A stretch of 64,000 nucleotides of DNA from Hansschlegelia quercus. GTDB taxonomy: Bacteria; Pseudomonadota; Alphaproteobacteria; Rhizobiales; Methylopilaceae. Below, piece after piece: positions 16,587-24,867 of the stretch. Each line of letters begins with the position of its first letter. The stretch's first letter is position 1. The position numbers were made by a program, and so were the translations under genes. The stretch is taken from NCBI RefSeq assembly GCF_004310425.1, contig NZ_SIUB01000010.1:1-64000 (forward strand). The letters run 5' to 3'. Below the pieces are notes generated by a model. The model did no database searches and was not told where the DNA came from. It saw nothing but the letters and a program-made list of their open reading frames with translations.

Positions 16587-18572
16587 CTACGCCGCCGCGG
16601 CTTCCTCGTTAGGATCCTCTCCGAAGGCGGCGTTGACCCGGTCGGCTCGCTCAAGGAAGGCGTGGGCGTCCTCCTTGCGCTCGAACACGTGGGGGGCGAG
16701 GCCGCGCTTCTTGAGCGCCTCCTGCATCTTGAGGCGCAGAAAGGCGTTCGTCGCGTAGCGCGACGTCGTCTGGTAATAGTGCTCCATCAGATATTCGATC
16801 ATCTCGGCGTAGTCGTCGTAGAGAGCTTCCGAGATGCGGAAGCCGTCGTGATTGACGACCGAGTTGACGCGCTTGCCGGCCTTTACGCAGGCGTCGACCA
16901 GCACCTTGCGCAGATCGTCGATGTCGCTCTTCTGGCGCGCATTCCAGCCCTCGAGGTTGAGGAACAGGATGTTGCGCTCCTCGTCATAGGAGACGCGCTC
17001 GGAGAGATTGAGGTTGAGCAGATCGGACAGCAGGTCCATCGGCTCGTCGCGGAAGATGCGCGCGTCCATCAGGACCGGCGCCTTCACGATCGGCTTGAAG
17101 TCCATATGGGCGAGGATGTCGCGCTCGATGTCGATCCCCGGCGCGACCTCGATCAGCTCCAGTCCGTCCTCGGTCAGCTCGAACACGCAGCGCTCGGTGA
17201 CGTAGATCACCGGTTGCCCGCGCTCGCAGGCGTAGGGGCCGGAGAACGTGTTCTGCTCGACCTGTTTCAGGAATTTGTGGGAGCGGCCTTCCTGGATGAT
17301 GTTCAACTTGCCGTCGGCGATCTCGATCTCGAGGCCGCCCACGGTGAAGGTGCCGGCGAACACGACGCAGCGGGCGTTCTGGCTGATGTTGATGAAGCCG
17401 CCGCAGCCGTTCAGCTTGCCGCCGAAGGACGAGGTGTTGACGTTGCCGGCCTCGTCGCACTCGGCCATGCCGAGGCAGGTCATGTCGAGGCCGCCGCCGT
17501 CGTAGAAGTCGAACATCTGGTTCTGGTCGATGACGCAGTCGGCGTTGGTCGCCGCCCCGAAGCTCGAGCCCGAGGCCAGCACGCCGCCGACCGCCCCGGC
17601 CTCGGTGGTCAGCGTGATGTAGGGCGTGACCTTCTCCTCGTTTGCGACCGAGGAGATGCCCTCCGGCGCGCCGACGCCCAGATTGACAACGCCGTTCGGC
17701 GGCAGCTCGAAGGCCGCGCGGCGGGCGATGACCTTGCGCGGATCGAGCTTCATCTTGGCGATGCCGGTGACCGGCACGCGGATCTGGCCCGCGAGCGCCG
17801 GATTGTGCATCACGCCGTAGTTCATGCGGTGCATCTCGGGCTCGGCGACCACGACGCAGTCGACCAGAATGCCGGGAACGCGAACGTCCTTCGGCAGCAG
17901 GAAGCCGTCATCGACGATGCGCTCGACCTGCGCCACGACGATGCCGCCATTGTTGCGGGCGGCCATCGCCTGGGCCAGCACGTCGAGGGTCAGCGCCTCC
18001 TTCTCCATCGAGATGTTACCCGAGGGGTCGGCCGAGGTGCCGCGGATGAAGGCGACGTCGATCTTGGTCGCCTTGTAGAACAGCCACTCCTCGCCATCGA
18101 CCTCGACGACCTTGACGATCTCCTCCTGGGTGAGGTCGTTCACGCGGCCGCCGCCATGGCGCGGGTCGACATAGGTGTGCAGGCCGACCTTCGAGAACAG
18201 GCCGGGCTGACCGGCCGCGCAGGCGCGGTAGAGTTGAGAGATGACGCCCTGCGGCAGGTTGTAGCCGAGGATCTCGTTGCGCTTGGCGGCTTCCGCGACC
18301 TTCGGCATGCGGCCGAAATTGGCCGCGATGACGCGGTTGAGCAGCCCCTTGTGATGCAGGCGGCCCGTGCCGAGGCCCTTCGAGTCGCCCGCGCCCGCAG
18401 TCATCACCAGCGTGAGATTCTTCGGCGATCCGGTCTCGACGAAGCGGCTCTCCAGCGCAGCGTGCAGCGCCTCGGGGATGCAGCTCTGGACGAAGCCCGT
18501 CGTCGTGACCACGTCATCGTCACGGATCAGCGCGATCGCTTCGGCGGCGGTAATGACCTTGTTTTTCTTCAT
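16587..18572 (-). CDS. Acyl-CoA:acetate/3-ketoacid CoA-transferase with C-terminal extension
   Basis: 661 residues. The first ~535 form the two-domain class I CoA-transferase fold of the propionate CoA-transferase (Pct/YdiF) type, which moves CoA between short-chain acids through a glutamyl-CoA intermediate; the catalytic residue is E324 in TTEAGAVGG. The N-terminal half has VTTTGFVQSCIPEALH and GNISMEKEALT. Beyond it is an extra segment of about 120 residues (FLNLEGWNARQKSDIDDLRK, then VVNHDGFRISEALYDDYAEM) that looks like a small alpha/beta (STAS-like) domain, absent from classical Pct. Monocistronic; convergent with the isochorismatase gene. The natural acid pair is unknown. Confidence 0.88.
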   Translation of the reverse strand: MKKNKVITAAEAIALIRDDDVVTTTGFVQSCIPEALHAALESRFVETGSPKNLTLVMTAGAGDSKGLGTGRLHHKGLLNRVIAANFGRMPKVAEAAKRNEILGYNLPQGVISQLYRACAAGQPGLFSKVGLHTYVDPRHGGGRVNDLTQEEIVKVVEVDGEEWLFYKATKIDVAFIRGTSADPSGNISMEKEALTLDVLAQAMAARNNGGIVVAQVERIVDDGFLLPKDVRVPGILVDCVVVAEPEMHRMNYGVMHNPALAGQIRVPVTGIAKMKLDPRKVIARRAAFELPPNGVVNLGVGAPEGISSVANEEKVTPYITLTTEAGAVGGVLASGSSFGAATNADCVIDQNQMFDFYDGGGLDMTCLGMAECDEAGNVNTSSFGGKLNGCGGFINISQNARCVVFAGTFTVGGLEIEIADGKLNIIQEGRSHKFLKQVEQNTFSGPYACERGQPVIYVTERCVFELTEDGLELIEVAPGIDIERDILAHMDFKPIVKAPVLMDARIFRDEPMDLLSDLLNLNLSERVSYDEERNILFLNLEGWNARQKSDIDDLRKVLVDACVKAGKRVNSVVNHDGFRISEALYDDYAEMIEYLMEHYYQTTSRYATNAFLRLKMQEALKKRGLAPHVFERKEDAHAFLERADRVNAAFGEDPNEEAAAA

Positions 18573-18779
18573 GGGCCCCGTCGATCCTCAACCTGACGTC
18601 GACAAGCCTTTCCGGCGCCCGGTTCGGCATGCCAAAGCGACGTCATCGCTCATGTATTTGATGCCCAACGGTAGTTGTTCATTTTCCATTACGCAATGCC
18701 GCCAATGTCGTAAGCCGAATTGAAGGCTTTCCATCTCGCACTTGCGAGATGACTTCAGAGAAAGCCGCGGAACGGCGTC

Positions 18780-18799
18780 AGCTAGACTTAAAGGTCTAG
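18780..18799. terminator. Perfect inverted repeat just downstream of ccdA
   Basis: GCTAGAC, six bases TTAAAG, then GTCTAGC, starting three bases after the ccdA stop codon on the minus strand. No T tract follows, so it is a possible terminator or a protein site upstream of the CoA-transferase gene; the position favours the first. Confidence 0.4.
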
Positions 18800-18802
18800 C
18801 GC

Positions 18803-19522
18803 TCAGAACCGCGTGGTGAACGCGGTGAGCCATTCAGGCGAGACTTGGACAAGCGCGGTCTCGACCGTCTTGTCGACGCCTGACGCCACGATAGCCCCGA
18901 CGGTGATGAGCAGCACGCCGAGAACGATCTTAGCAGTCCGGCCCGCGCTCCCGAGTCGGGAGCGCCAACGCGTCGTAAGTTCGCGCGAGACCATGCCGAG
19001 CGCCAGCAGCGGGACCGCCGCGCCGAGCCCGAAGACCAGCATGGTGAGCGCGACGGCGCCGAGGTTTTCTCCGCGCGCGGCGAGCACGGACGCCGCCCCG
19101 AGCGTCGGCCCGACGCAGGGGCTCCACACCGCACCGAGCAGCAGCCCGACGACGAACTGACCTGAGAGACCCGTCCGCGACGCCCCGTCGAGCCGCTCCG
19201 CCGCCCAGTGTCCGGCTGGACCGGCCGCCAGTGCGAACCGCGCCTGCGCGGCCGGCAGCAGCACGACGGCGCCGACCACGATCATCATGACAGCCGCGAC
19301 GGCGCGGAAAACGTCGCTGTCGAGGCCGATCGAGAAGCCGACGGTCGCCACGAACAGGCCGATGATGACGAAAGACAGCGCGAGGCCGCTCGCGAGCGCC
19401 AGTGGGCCGAGCCTGTGCTCGGAGGCCGCGGCCCCAAGCGCCAGCGGGACGATCGGCAGCACGCAGGGTGACAGGATCGAGACGAGGCCTGCGAGGAAGG
19501 CGAGGAGCAGGGTACCGGCCAC
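18803..19522 (-). CDS. CcdA-family transmembrane thiol-disulfide electron carrier
   Basis: 239 residues, six hydrophobic helices. CcdA/DsbD-beta proteins move reducing equivalents from cytoplasmic thioredoxin across the inner membrane. The two conserved cysteines are present in SILSPCVLPIVPL (helix 1) and VWSPCVGPT (helix 4). Last gene of a four-gene leftward operon (SoxYZ-like, CXXCW protein, thioredoxin-like, CcdA; gaps of 11-17 bp). In methylotrophs this set accompanies PQQ-dependent dehydrogenases, so CcdA probably keeps the periplasmic partners reduced. Confidence 0.92.
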   Translation of the reverse strand: MAGTLLLAFLAGLVSILSPCVLPIVPLALGAAASEHRLGPLALASGLALSFVIIGLFVATVGFSIGLDSDVFRAVAAVMMIVVGAVVLLPAAQARFALAAGPAGHWAAERLDGASRTGLSGQFVVGLLLGAVWSPCVGPTLGAASVLAARGENLGAVALTMLVFGLGAAVPLLALGMVSRELTTRWRSRLGSAGRTAKIVLGVLLITVGAIVASGVDKTVETALVQVSPEWLTAFTTRF

Positions 19523-19533
19523 GGCTTAAGGCC

Positions 19534-19917
19534 TTAGAGCGCGCGTTCGAGCAGATCCTCGATCCATTCAGGCTGCGGCTCGCCGACCGAGCGGCCGACC
19601 TCCTTGCCGCCCTTGTAGACGATCAGCGTGCTCTGGAGCTGCGCGCCGACCTTCCGCAGCGCGGGCTTATTCGTATCGAAGTCGATGTCGAAGGCCTGCA
19701 TCTTTGCGAACCGAGGGTCAGCCAACAACTTCTCAAGAACCGGATGCTGCGCCTTGCAGATCGGGCACCACGGCGCCGCGACATGGACGAGCACGGGCCC
19801 GCCGGAGGCGACCGCCGCGTCGAAGGCTTCCGCCGAGAAGGGAGCAGCGAAGGCGGGCGCCGCGCAGCACAGGATGGCCCCGGCGCAGGCGCCCGGCAGG
19901 AGGGGATTGCGGATCAT
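19534..19917 (-). CDS. Periplasmic thioredoxin-family protein
   Basis: 127 residues with an N-terminal signal peptide (to about A25) and a thioredoxin fold. Active site WCPIC (C51, C54) in VHVAAPWCPICKAQHPVLEK; the cis-Pro loop is represented by LQSTLIVYKGGKEVG. The dipeptide PI between the cysteines is unlike the GP of cytoplasmic thioredoxin. It sits between the CXXCW-motif protein and CcdA, and probably receives electrons from CcdA and passes them to the rhodanese-like or SoxYZ-like partner in the periplasm. Direction of electron flow is inference. Confidence 0.9.
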   Translation of the reverse strand: MIRNPLLPGACAGAILCCAAPAFAAPFSAEAFDAAVASGGPVLVHVAAPWCPICKAQHPVLEKLLADPRFAKMQAFDIDFDTNKPALRKVGAQLQSTLIVYKGGKEVGRSVGEPQPEWIEDLLERAL

Positions 19918-19929
19918 ATCGGCTGTCCT

Positions 19930-20511
19930 TCAGCGCTCGGCTGCGGGCGCTGTCGTCGCGCGCCAATCCGCGTCGATCCCGACGGGCACGGTCGGACGGT
20001 CGGATTCCTGCCAGCCATTGATGCCGGCCGGGAACCAGTGGACGTTGGTGAAGCCCCAACCGACGAGCCGCTTGCCGAGGTTCCAGCTCCCCCAGCAGTC
20101 CGGCTTGCAATAGGTGACGACCGGCTTCGAAAGATCACCGCCAGAGAGCGCCGTAGCGCGGTCCTTCAGCCTCTTTTCCTGCTCAGGCCGAAGGACGCCT
20201 TCGCCGGCGCCAGGCATCCAGACCGAGCCCGGGATCGCCCGATGCTGAGGCAGCCAGATCGCGGTCTTCGGCAACGTATCGGGTCGACGGTCGGCGGGGC
20301 CGACGTCGAGAAGAACCGCGCCCTTCTCGGCGAGATCTGCGACGGCCGCAGTCTCGACCACCTGTGCGCCTTTCAGCGTCGAAGGCGTGTAGCCCGCAAG
20401 TGCGCCGGTCCACAGACCATCGGGCTCGGGCGCCGAACCCGGGCCGCCGGCGAGCGCTGCCGCCGGCAGGAGCGCCAAGACAAGCGCCGCCTTAAGGAAA
20501 TCACGCGTCAT
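19930..20511 (-). CDS. Rhodanese-like PQQ-dependent catabolism-associated CXXCW motif protein
   Basis: 193 residues from the ATG at 20511 (an upstream in-frame start would overlap the SoxYZ-like gene). Signal peptide to about A21. Rhodanese fold with the family hallmark YCKPDCWGSWNLGKR (C135, C139, W140), followed by GWGFTNVHWFPAGINGWQ. This family occurs almost only beside PQQ-dependent alcohol dehydrogenase genes and their cytochromes; its biochemical role is unresolved, probably handling a thiol or sulfane group. Spacing of 12-17 bp on both sides shows operon membership. All hallmark residues are intact. Confidence 0.9.
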   Translation of the reverse strand: MTRDFLKAALVLALLPAAALAGGPGSAPEPDGLWTGALAGYTPSTLKGAQVVETAAVADLAEKGAVLLDVGPADRRPDTLPKTAIWLPQHRAIPGSVWMPGAGEGVLRPEQEKRLKDRATALSGGDLSKPVVTYCKPDCWGSWNLGKRLVGWGFTNVHWFPAGINGWQESDRPTVPVGIDADWRATTAPAAER

Positions 20512-20528
20512 GTCCCTGTCTCCCGAGC

Positions 20529-21335
20529 TCAGTTGCCCTGGGAGGGAACGTCGAAGGTCTTTTCCCAATGCGCGTTCGCGGTGTCGGTCGCCGCGACCGT
20601 GATCTTGCCGTTCGCCTCCGGCTTGAAGCCGAACTCGATCACCGGGTTCGAGGAGATCGAGATGTCGCCGTCGAGCGTGAAAACGTCCTTGTCGTTATAG
20701 GTGACCTTGATCGTCTTGATGTAGCGGGGCGGCGTGTAGGTGCGCTTCACCTGGTCCATCTGCATGCCCGAGAAGTTCGGATGGCGGATCATCAGCGTGG
20801 CGACGGCCGGCTTGCCGGGAGTCACCTCGTCGCGGACGCGCAGGCGCATGTCGCCCATCCCCTTCATCGCTTCCTCGTCGCTCGCGCCGACGGGCGCGGA
20901 GCAGCCGCCGCTCGCCTTCACGAAGTTGGCGGTCTCGACAAGGCGGCCGTCGGAGGTCTCAGCCACCGCGCGGACGTTGGAATAGGTGTTCACCCGCACG
21001 CGGAGCTTGGTGAGGCTGGCGTCGCCCGCGGGGCCGAAGGTGATCTTGCCGGCGACCGGCGCTGGATTGTCGTCGATGAACAGCGTCGCCGCCCTCACCT
21101 CGCCCGGACGAGAGGCCTTCAGCGCGATCGGCACCATGGAGGCGTCCTCGGCCCGAACCGGCGTGTCGAGCGAGACGAGGTCGCCATCCTCGACTTTGCG
21201 GTCGCCGAACACGGTCTGACGAAGCTCCGTCCAGCGCGCCTCGCGCTCGGCCTTGTCGTCGGCGGCGTGGGCGGCGGAGAGGGAAAGAGCGGCGGCGAGC
21301 CCGAAGGCCGCGGCGCGCGAGACATTCGCGATCAT
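20529..21335 (-). CDS. Quinoprotein dehydrogenase-associated SoxYZ-like carrier protein
   Basis: 268 residues from the ATG at 21335, preceded by GGAGGAA at good spacing. Signal peptide to about A25. The N-terminal part resembles SoxY: a covalent-carrier fold with a single Cys, C145, in KASGGCSAP, rather than at the extreme C-terminus as in true SoxY. The C-terminal part (LMIRHPNFSGMQMDQVKRTY) is SoxZ-like. The family is known as the SoxYZ-like carrier linked to quinoprotein dehydrogenases. First gene of the four-gene redox operon. No sulfur-oxidation genes are nearby, so a classical Sox role is unlikely. Confidence 0.9.
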   Translation of the reverse strand: MIANVSRAAAFGLAAALSLSAAHAADDKAEREARWTELRQTVFGDRKVEDGDLVSLDTPVRAEDASMVPIALKASRPGEVRAATLFIDDNPAPVAGKITFGPAGDASLTKLRVRVNTYSNVRAVAETSDGRLVETANFVKASGGCSAPVGASDEEAMKGMGDMRLRVRDEVTPGKPAVATLMIRHPNFSGMQMDQVKRTYTPPRYIKTIKVTYNDKDVFTLDGDISISSNPVIEFGFKPEANGKITVAATDTANAHWEKTFDVPSQGN

Positions 21336-21454
21336 GTGTTCCTCCGTGCGGCGCTCTGCGTCGCCTTTGGCCATGGGCCGGGTTCGCCCGGATTATGCGG
21401 CCTCGGAGTATACGCGCCATCCCGAACCTTCGTTACGCCTCCCGCTCTTATTGT

Positions 21455-22414
21455 TCAGCGGAGCGCGCGGTTGTGCAGCATCCGGCCGATGAGGTTGAGC
21501 AGCACTTGCGCGGCGAGGATCGAGGTGACGCCCGCCGGGTCATATTCGCGGGCGACCTCGACGAGGTCGACGCCGACCACCTCGCCCTGCTTGGTCAGGC
21601 CGTCGAGCAGCTCCAGCACCTCGTAGTACTGGAAGCCGCCATGGCTCGGCGTGCCGGTGCCGGGCGCGATGGACGGGTCGAAGCCGTCGATGTCGATCGT
21701 GACGTAATAGCGAGCCCCGGCCGGGATCCGCGCCAGCACGGCCTCGACGCCGAGCTTGCGGATCTGCCGGACGGACAGGATGTCGGAGCCCATGGCCCGC
21801 GCGTCCTCATAGCCTTCGCGGGCGGTGGACGAGACGTTGCGGATGCCGAGCTGCGTCAGGCCGGTGACGTAATCCCGCTCCGCCGCGCGCCGCATCGGAC
21901 TGCCATGGCCGTAGCGGACGCCGTGGCGCTCGTCGACGAAGTCGAGATGGGCGTCGAACTGCACGAGATGGATCGGCGCTTCGTCGGAAAAGGCGGCGAT
22001 GCAGGGGATGTTGACGGAGTGGTCGCCGCCGAGCACGACCGGGATCGCGCCGGCCTTCAGAATCGTCCGGACCGCCGTCTCGATATTGGCGTGGCTGCGG
22101 ATCGTGTCGGTATGGATCATGTCGGCGTCGCCGAGATCGACGATCCGGGCCTTGCCCGCCTCGAGATAGACGACGTCGTCTTCGTGGTCGTAGGCGCCGG
22201 AATGACCGAAGGCGAACAGGGTTGAGGCCTCGCGGATCGCCCGCGGTCCCGACCGCGCGCCTGAGCGCCATTGCGTGCCGAGATCGAACGGCGCGCCGAG
22301 GATGCAGACGTCCGCGTCAATCCGGTCCCAGTCGAGCTGCAGCGGATATTTGCCGAAGGTCGCGACGCCGACGAAGGGCAGATCGAGGCGCCCGCTTTCG
22401 TAGCCGTGGGCCAT
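21455..22414 (-). CDS. Arginase/agmatinase-superfamily ureohydrolase, paralog 1
   Basis: 319 residues. Binuclear-metal amidinohydrolase fold; all metal ligands are visible: H132 (GGDHS), D154, H156, D158 (DAHLD) and D241, D243 (DIDGFDP). Family reactions release urea from a guanidino group (agmatinase, guanidinobutyrase, guanidinopropionase, guanidine hydrolase). Last gene of the creatininase operon, two bases after its paralog. The specificity loop GHGSPMRR differs from the paralog's HGTPFRR, so the two probably differ in substrate or form a mixed oligomer. In this context creatine, guanidinoacetate or methylguanidine are candidate substrates; none is proven. Confidence 0.88.
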   Translation of the reverse strand: MAHGYESGRLDLPFVGVATFGKYPLQLDWDRIDADVCILGAPFDLGTQWRSGARSGPRAIREASTLFAFGHSGAYDHEDDVVYLEAGKARIVDLGDADMIHTDTIRSHANIETAVRTILKAGAIPVVLGGDHSVNIPCIAAFSDEAPIHLVQFDAHLDFVDERHGVRYGHGSPMRRAAERDYVTGLTQLGIRNVSSTAREGYEDARAMGSDILSVRQIRKLGVEAVLARIPAGARYYVTIDIDGFDPSIAPGTGTPSHGGFQYYEVLELLDGLTKQGEVVGVDLVEVAREYDPAGVTSILAAQVLLNLIGRMLHNRALR

Positions 22415-22416
22415 TG

Positions 22417-23376
22417 TCAGGTCCCCCGCGCGGCCACGTGGTCGGCCAGCACGCAGAGCAGCTCGAACATGATGGTCGCCCCCGTCATCGCAGTCAGCCC
22501 CGACGGGTCGAACGGCGGCGCGACTTCGACGAGGTCGGCGCCGATCACGTTCAGACCGGAGAGCTTGCGCACCATCGCCTGCGCCTCCCGGGTCGTGAAG
22601 CCGCCGATTTCCGGCGTGCCGGTGCCGGGCGCCTGGGACGGGTCGATGCCGTCGATGTCGAAGGTGACGTAGGTCGGCTTGTCGCCGAGGATCTCGCGCG
22701 CCTCCGCCATCACGTCGTCGACGCCGCGGGCGCAGAACTCCTCCATGAAGATCGTGCGCACTCCCGCGTCGCGCGCGAAGTCGAAGTTCCTGGGATCGCC
22801 GATCGAGCCGCGGATGCCGATCTGTACGAACCGCTTCGGGTCGATCAGCCCTTCCTCGATCCCGCGGCGGAACGGCGTGCCGTGATTGTATTTCTGGCCG
22901 AAGAATTCGTCATAGGTGTCGGAATGCGCGTCAAACTGGATGAGGCCGACTGGCTCCTCCGGTTTCAGCCCCCGCAGGATCGGCAGGGTGATGAGGTGGT
23001 CGCCGCCGCCGGTCAGCGGAAGCGCGCCGGCCGACTTGATGCGCGCATAAAACCCCTCGATGAGCGAAAGATTCTCCATCAGATCGAGCGGGTGCACCGG
23101 CGCGTCGCCGCAATCGGCGACCCGCGCGGCGTCGTAAGGCGAGCGCCACGTCGTATGATTGTAGCGGCGCATCAGCGAGGACTGGTTGCGCAGCTCCCGC
23201 GGCCCGTGGCGCGTGCCGGGTCGGTTCGTCACCGCGATGTCGAACGGCACGCCGACGATCGCGATGTCGACCTCCTCCGGCGCCATCACCGGCAGGCGCA
23301 TGAAGGTCGACATGCCAGCGAAGCGCGGAACGGCGCCGCTGTCGAGCGGTTCGGGATGAGCGGGTGCGTCGCTCAA
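22417..23376 (-). CDS. Arginase/agmatinase-superfamily ureohydrolase, paralog 2
   Basis: 319 residues when started at the TTG at 23376. This TTG overlaps the creatininase stop (TTGA), has GAGGAAGGAA seven or so bases upstream, and gives exactly the length of the neighbouring paralog; the longer reading from 23436 would overlap creatininase by 64 bases. Metal ligands are complete: H127 (GGGDHL), D149, H151, D153 (DAHSD) and D240, D242 (DIDGIDP). Closer in pattern to guanidinobutyrase/guanidinopropionase-type enzymes (HGTPFRRG, DPSQAPGTGTPE). Direct coupling to the creatininase gene makes it the leading candidate for removing urea from creatine; this is inference. Confidence 0.88.
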   Translation of the reverse strand: MSDAPAHPEPLDSGAVPRFAGMSTFMRLPVMAPEEVDIAIVGVPFDIAVTNRPGTRHGPRELRNQSSLMRRYNHTTWRSPYDAARVADCGDAPVHPLDLMENLSLIEGFYARIKSAGALPLTGGGDHLITLPILRGLKPEEPVGLIQFDAHSDTYDEFFGQKYNHGTPFRRGIEEGLIDPKRFVQIGIRGSIGDPRNFDFARDAGVRTIFMEEFCARGVDDVMAEAREILGDKPTYVTFDIDGIDPSQAPGTGTPEIGGFTTREAQAMVRKLSGLNVIGADLVEVAPPFDPSGLTAMTGATIMFELLCVLADHVAARGT

Positions 23377-24146
23377 AGTCCGAATTCCTTCCTCACCGCC
23401 GCGGTGATCAGCGCGACATGGTCGTCCATCAGCCACTGGCCCTTTTCCGCACTCGACCCGTGAGCGACGGCGAGCACGCCGGACGCCGGGCCGAAGCCCC
23501 TCGGCGTCGGCCAGATGTCGTAGGTCGGGAATTGCGCGGGGCCGTCCGAGGGGACCTTGTCCATCTCGACGAGATCAGGCCGTAGCAAAAGCATCAGCGA
23601 GGTCTCAAGCAGGCTGGCGTGCTCGAGCTCCGTGCCGGGGAAGCCGTCCGGGAACAGGCGGTCGAGCGTCTCGCGGCGCACGAAGTCCCAATATTCCAGC
23701 CGCATGGCTTGCATGTCCGCGATCCCGTCGCGGCGGAGCTCGCGCAGGCCGAGATCGAGACCTTCGACGGACGGCCACATGTTCTCGTAGTGGCCGATCA
23801 CGAGTACGATCCTGCGCACCCCGTCACGACCGAGGCCGCGGATGACATCGCGGATCACGAGCGAAAAAGTATGCGCGTCGAGGCTGGTCGTGCCCGGAAA
23901 CGCCTCGCCGCCGCCCGACCGCGGCATCGATTTGCAGCCGTAGGGAATGCACGGCGCGACGAGGCCGCCGACCTCCCGCGCCACGCGCTCGCAGACGCCG
24001 GTCGGCAGCACGACGTCGACGTTCATCGCCATGTGCGGACCGTGCTGCTCGGTGGCCCCGAGGGGCAGGAAGACCGGCGCGCCAGCCTTCACCTTGGCTT
24101 CGTATTCCGGCCAGCTCAGTTCGGCCATGAAGACGCTGTCGACCAT
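23373..24146 (-). CDS. Creatininase (creatinine amidohydrolase)
   Basis: 257 residues. Interconverts creatinine and creatine; hexameric binuclear Zn/Mn enzyme in characterised pseudomonads. From memory the sequence aligns nearly end to end with Pseudomonas creatininase: SVFMAELSWPEYEAKV, EQHGPHMAMNVDVVLPT, SGGGEAFPGTTSLD, GHYEN, YWDFV and LEHASLLETSLML. Metal ligands correspond to E33, H35, D44, H119 and E121. This is stronger than the general creatininase family, which also contains MftE and deformylases. Ten bases after an SDR gene and overlapping the TTG start of ureohydrolase 2, so it is in the middle of the operon. No M24-family creatinase is present nearby. Confidence 0.9.
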   Translation of the reverse strand: MVDSVFMAELSWPEYEAKVKAGAPVFLPLGATEQHGPHMAMNVDVVLPTGVCERVAREVGGLVAPCIPYGCKSMPRSGGGEAFPGTTSLDAHTFSLVIRDVIRGLGRDGVRRIVLVIGHYENMWPSVEGLDLGLRELRRDGIADMQAMRLEYWDFVRRETLDRLFPDGFPGTELEHASLLETSLMLLLRPDLVEMDKVPSDGPAQFPTYDIWPTPRGFGPASGVLAVAHGSSAEKGQWLMDDHVALITAAVRKEFGL

Positions 24147-24156
24147 CTTGATCCCC

Positions 24157-24867
24157 TCAGTGCATAGCGGCGCCGCCGTCGACGCTCACGCACTGCCCCG
24201 TGGTGAAGGTCGTCCGGCGGCTGGTCAGGAAAAGGATCGCCTCGGCCACCTCTTCGGCACGGCCGATCCGGCGCATCGGATTCAGCGTTTCGAGCGCCTG
24301 CTGCTCGGGCGTCATCGCGGCGAAGTTCAGCAGCGGCGTGTCGATCGGCCCCGGCGCGACCGCGTTGACCAGCACCTTCGGCGCGAGCTCCCGCGCCCAG
24401 GAGCGCGTGAGCGCGAGGATGGCGCCCTTGGTCGCGCAATAGCCCGACGCGCCGGCGCGGCCGAGATAGCCGAGCTCGGAGGCAATGTTGACGATGCGCC
24501 CCCCGTCTTCACCGAAGTGCTTCAGCGCCTCGCGAGCGATAAGGATCACCCCGCGCACGTTGACGGCGACCATGCGGTCGAACGCGGCGAGGTCGAAGCG
24601 TTCGAGCGGGCTTTCGAGATCGAGACCGGCGGAGCTCACGACGGCGTCGAGCCCGCCGAGCGTCTTGGAGGCCTCGGCCATCGCGGAAACCACCTGAGCC
24701 TCGTCGGCGAGGTCGCACGCGACCATCGGGAATGCCGAGGATATCGGCGCGATGTCGAGGCCCACGACCCTTGCGCCTTCTTCCGTGAGCCGCATTGCGC
24801 CGGCTCGGCCGATCCCGCTCGACGCCCCCGTGACGACGACGCGCAGCCCCTGATGCGGGCTCACCAT
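24157..24867 (-). CDS. SDR-family NAD(P)-dependent oxidoreductase
   Basis: 236 residues from the ATG at 24867, which overlaps the end of the upstream SDR gene by seven bases (ATGGTGA). Classical short-chain dehydrogenase: cofactor motif TGASSGIG at about 13-20, catalytic Ser-Tyr-Lys in ASELGYLGRAGASGYCATK, and PGPIDTPLL after it. The usual NNAG is SSAG here. Acts on an alcohol or ketone with NAD(P)H. Its place between the importer and creatininase in the same operon is unusual for creatinine catabolism; the substrate is unknown. Confidence 0.85.
   Translation of the reverse strand: MVSPHQGLRVVVTGASSGIGRAGAMRLTEEGARVVGLDIAPISSAFPMVACDLADEAQVVSAMAEASKTLGGLDAVVSSAGLDLESPLERFDLAAFDRMVAVNVRGVILIAREALKHFGEDGGRIVNIASELGYLGRAGASGYCATKGAILALTRSWARELAPKVLVNAVAPGPIDTPLLNFAAMTPEQQALETLNPMRRIGRAEEVAEAILFLTSRRTTFTTGQCVSVDGGAAMH

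Noticed and set aside
16662-18596. 644-codon open frame antisense to the CoA-transferase gene
   Set aside because: Low-complexity shadow with no recognisable domain; the CoA-transferase has its catalytic Glu and full fold.
21455-23376. Calling the ureohydrolases agmatinase (speB)
   Set aside because: Metal ligands are shared by the whole superfamily; context is creatininase, not polyamine synthesis, so a specific name would be unsupported.
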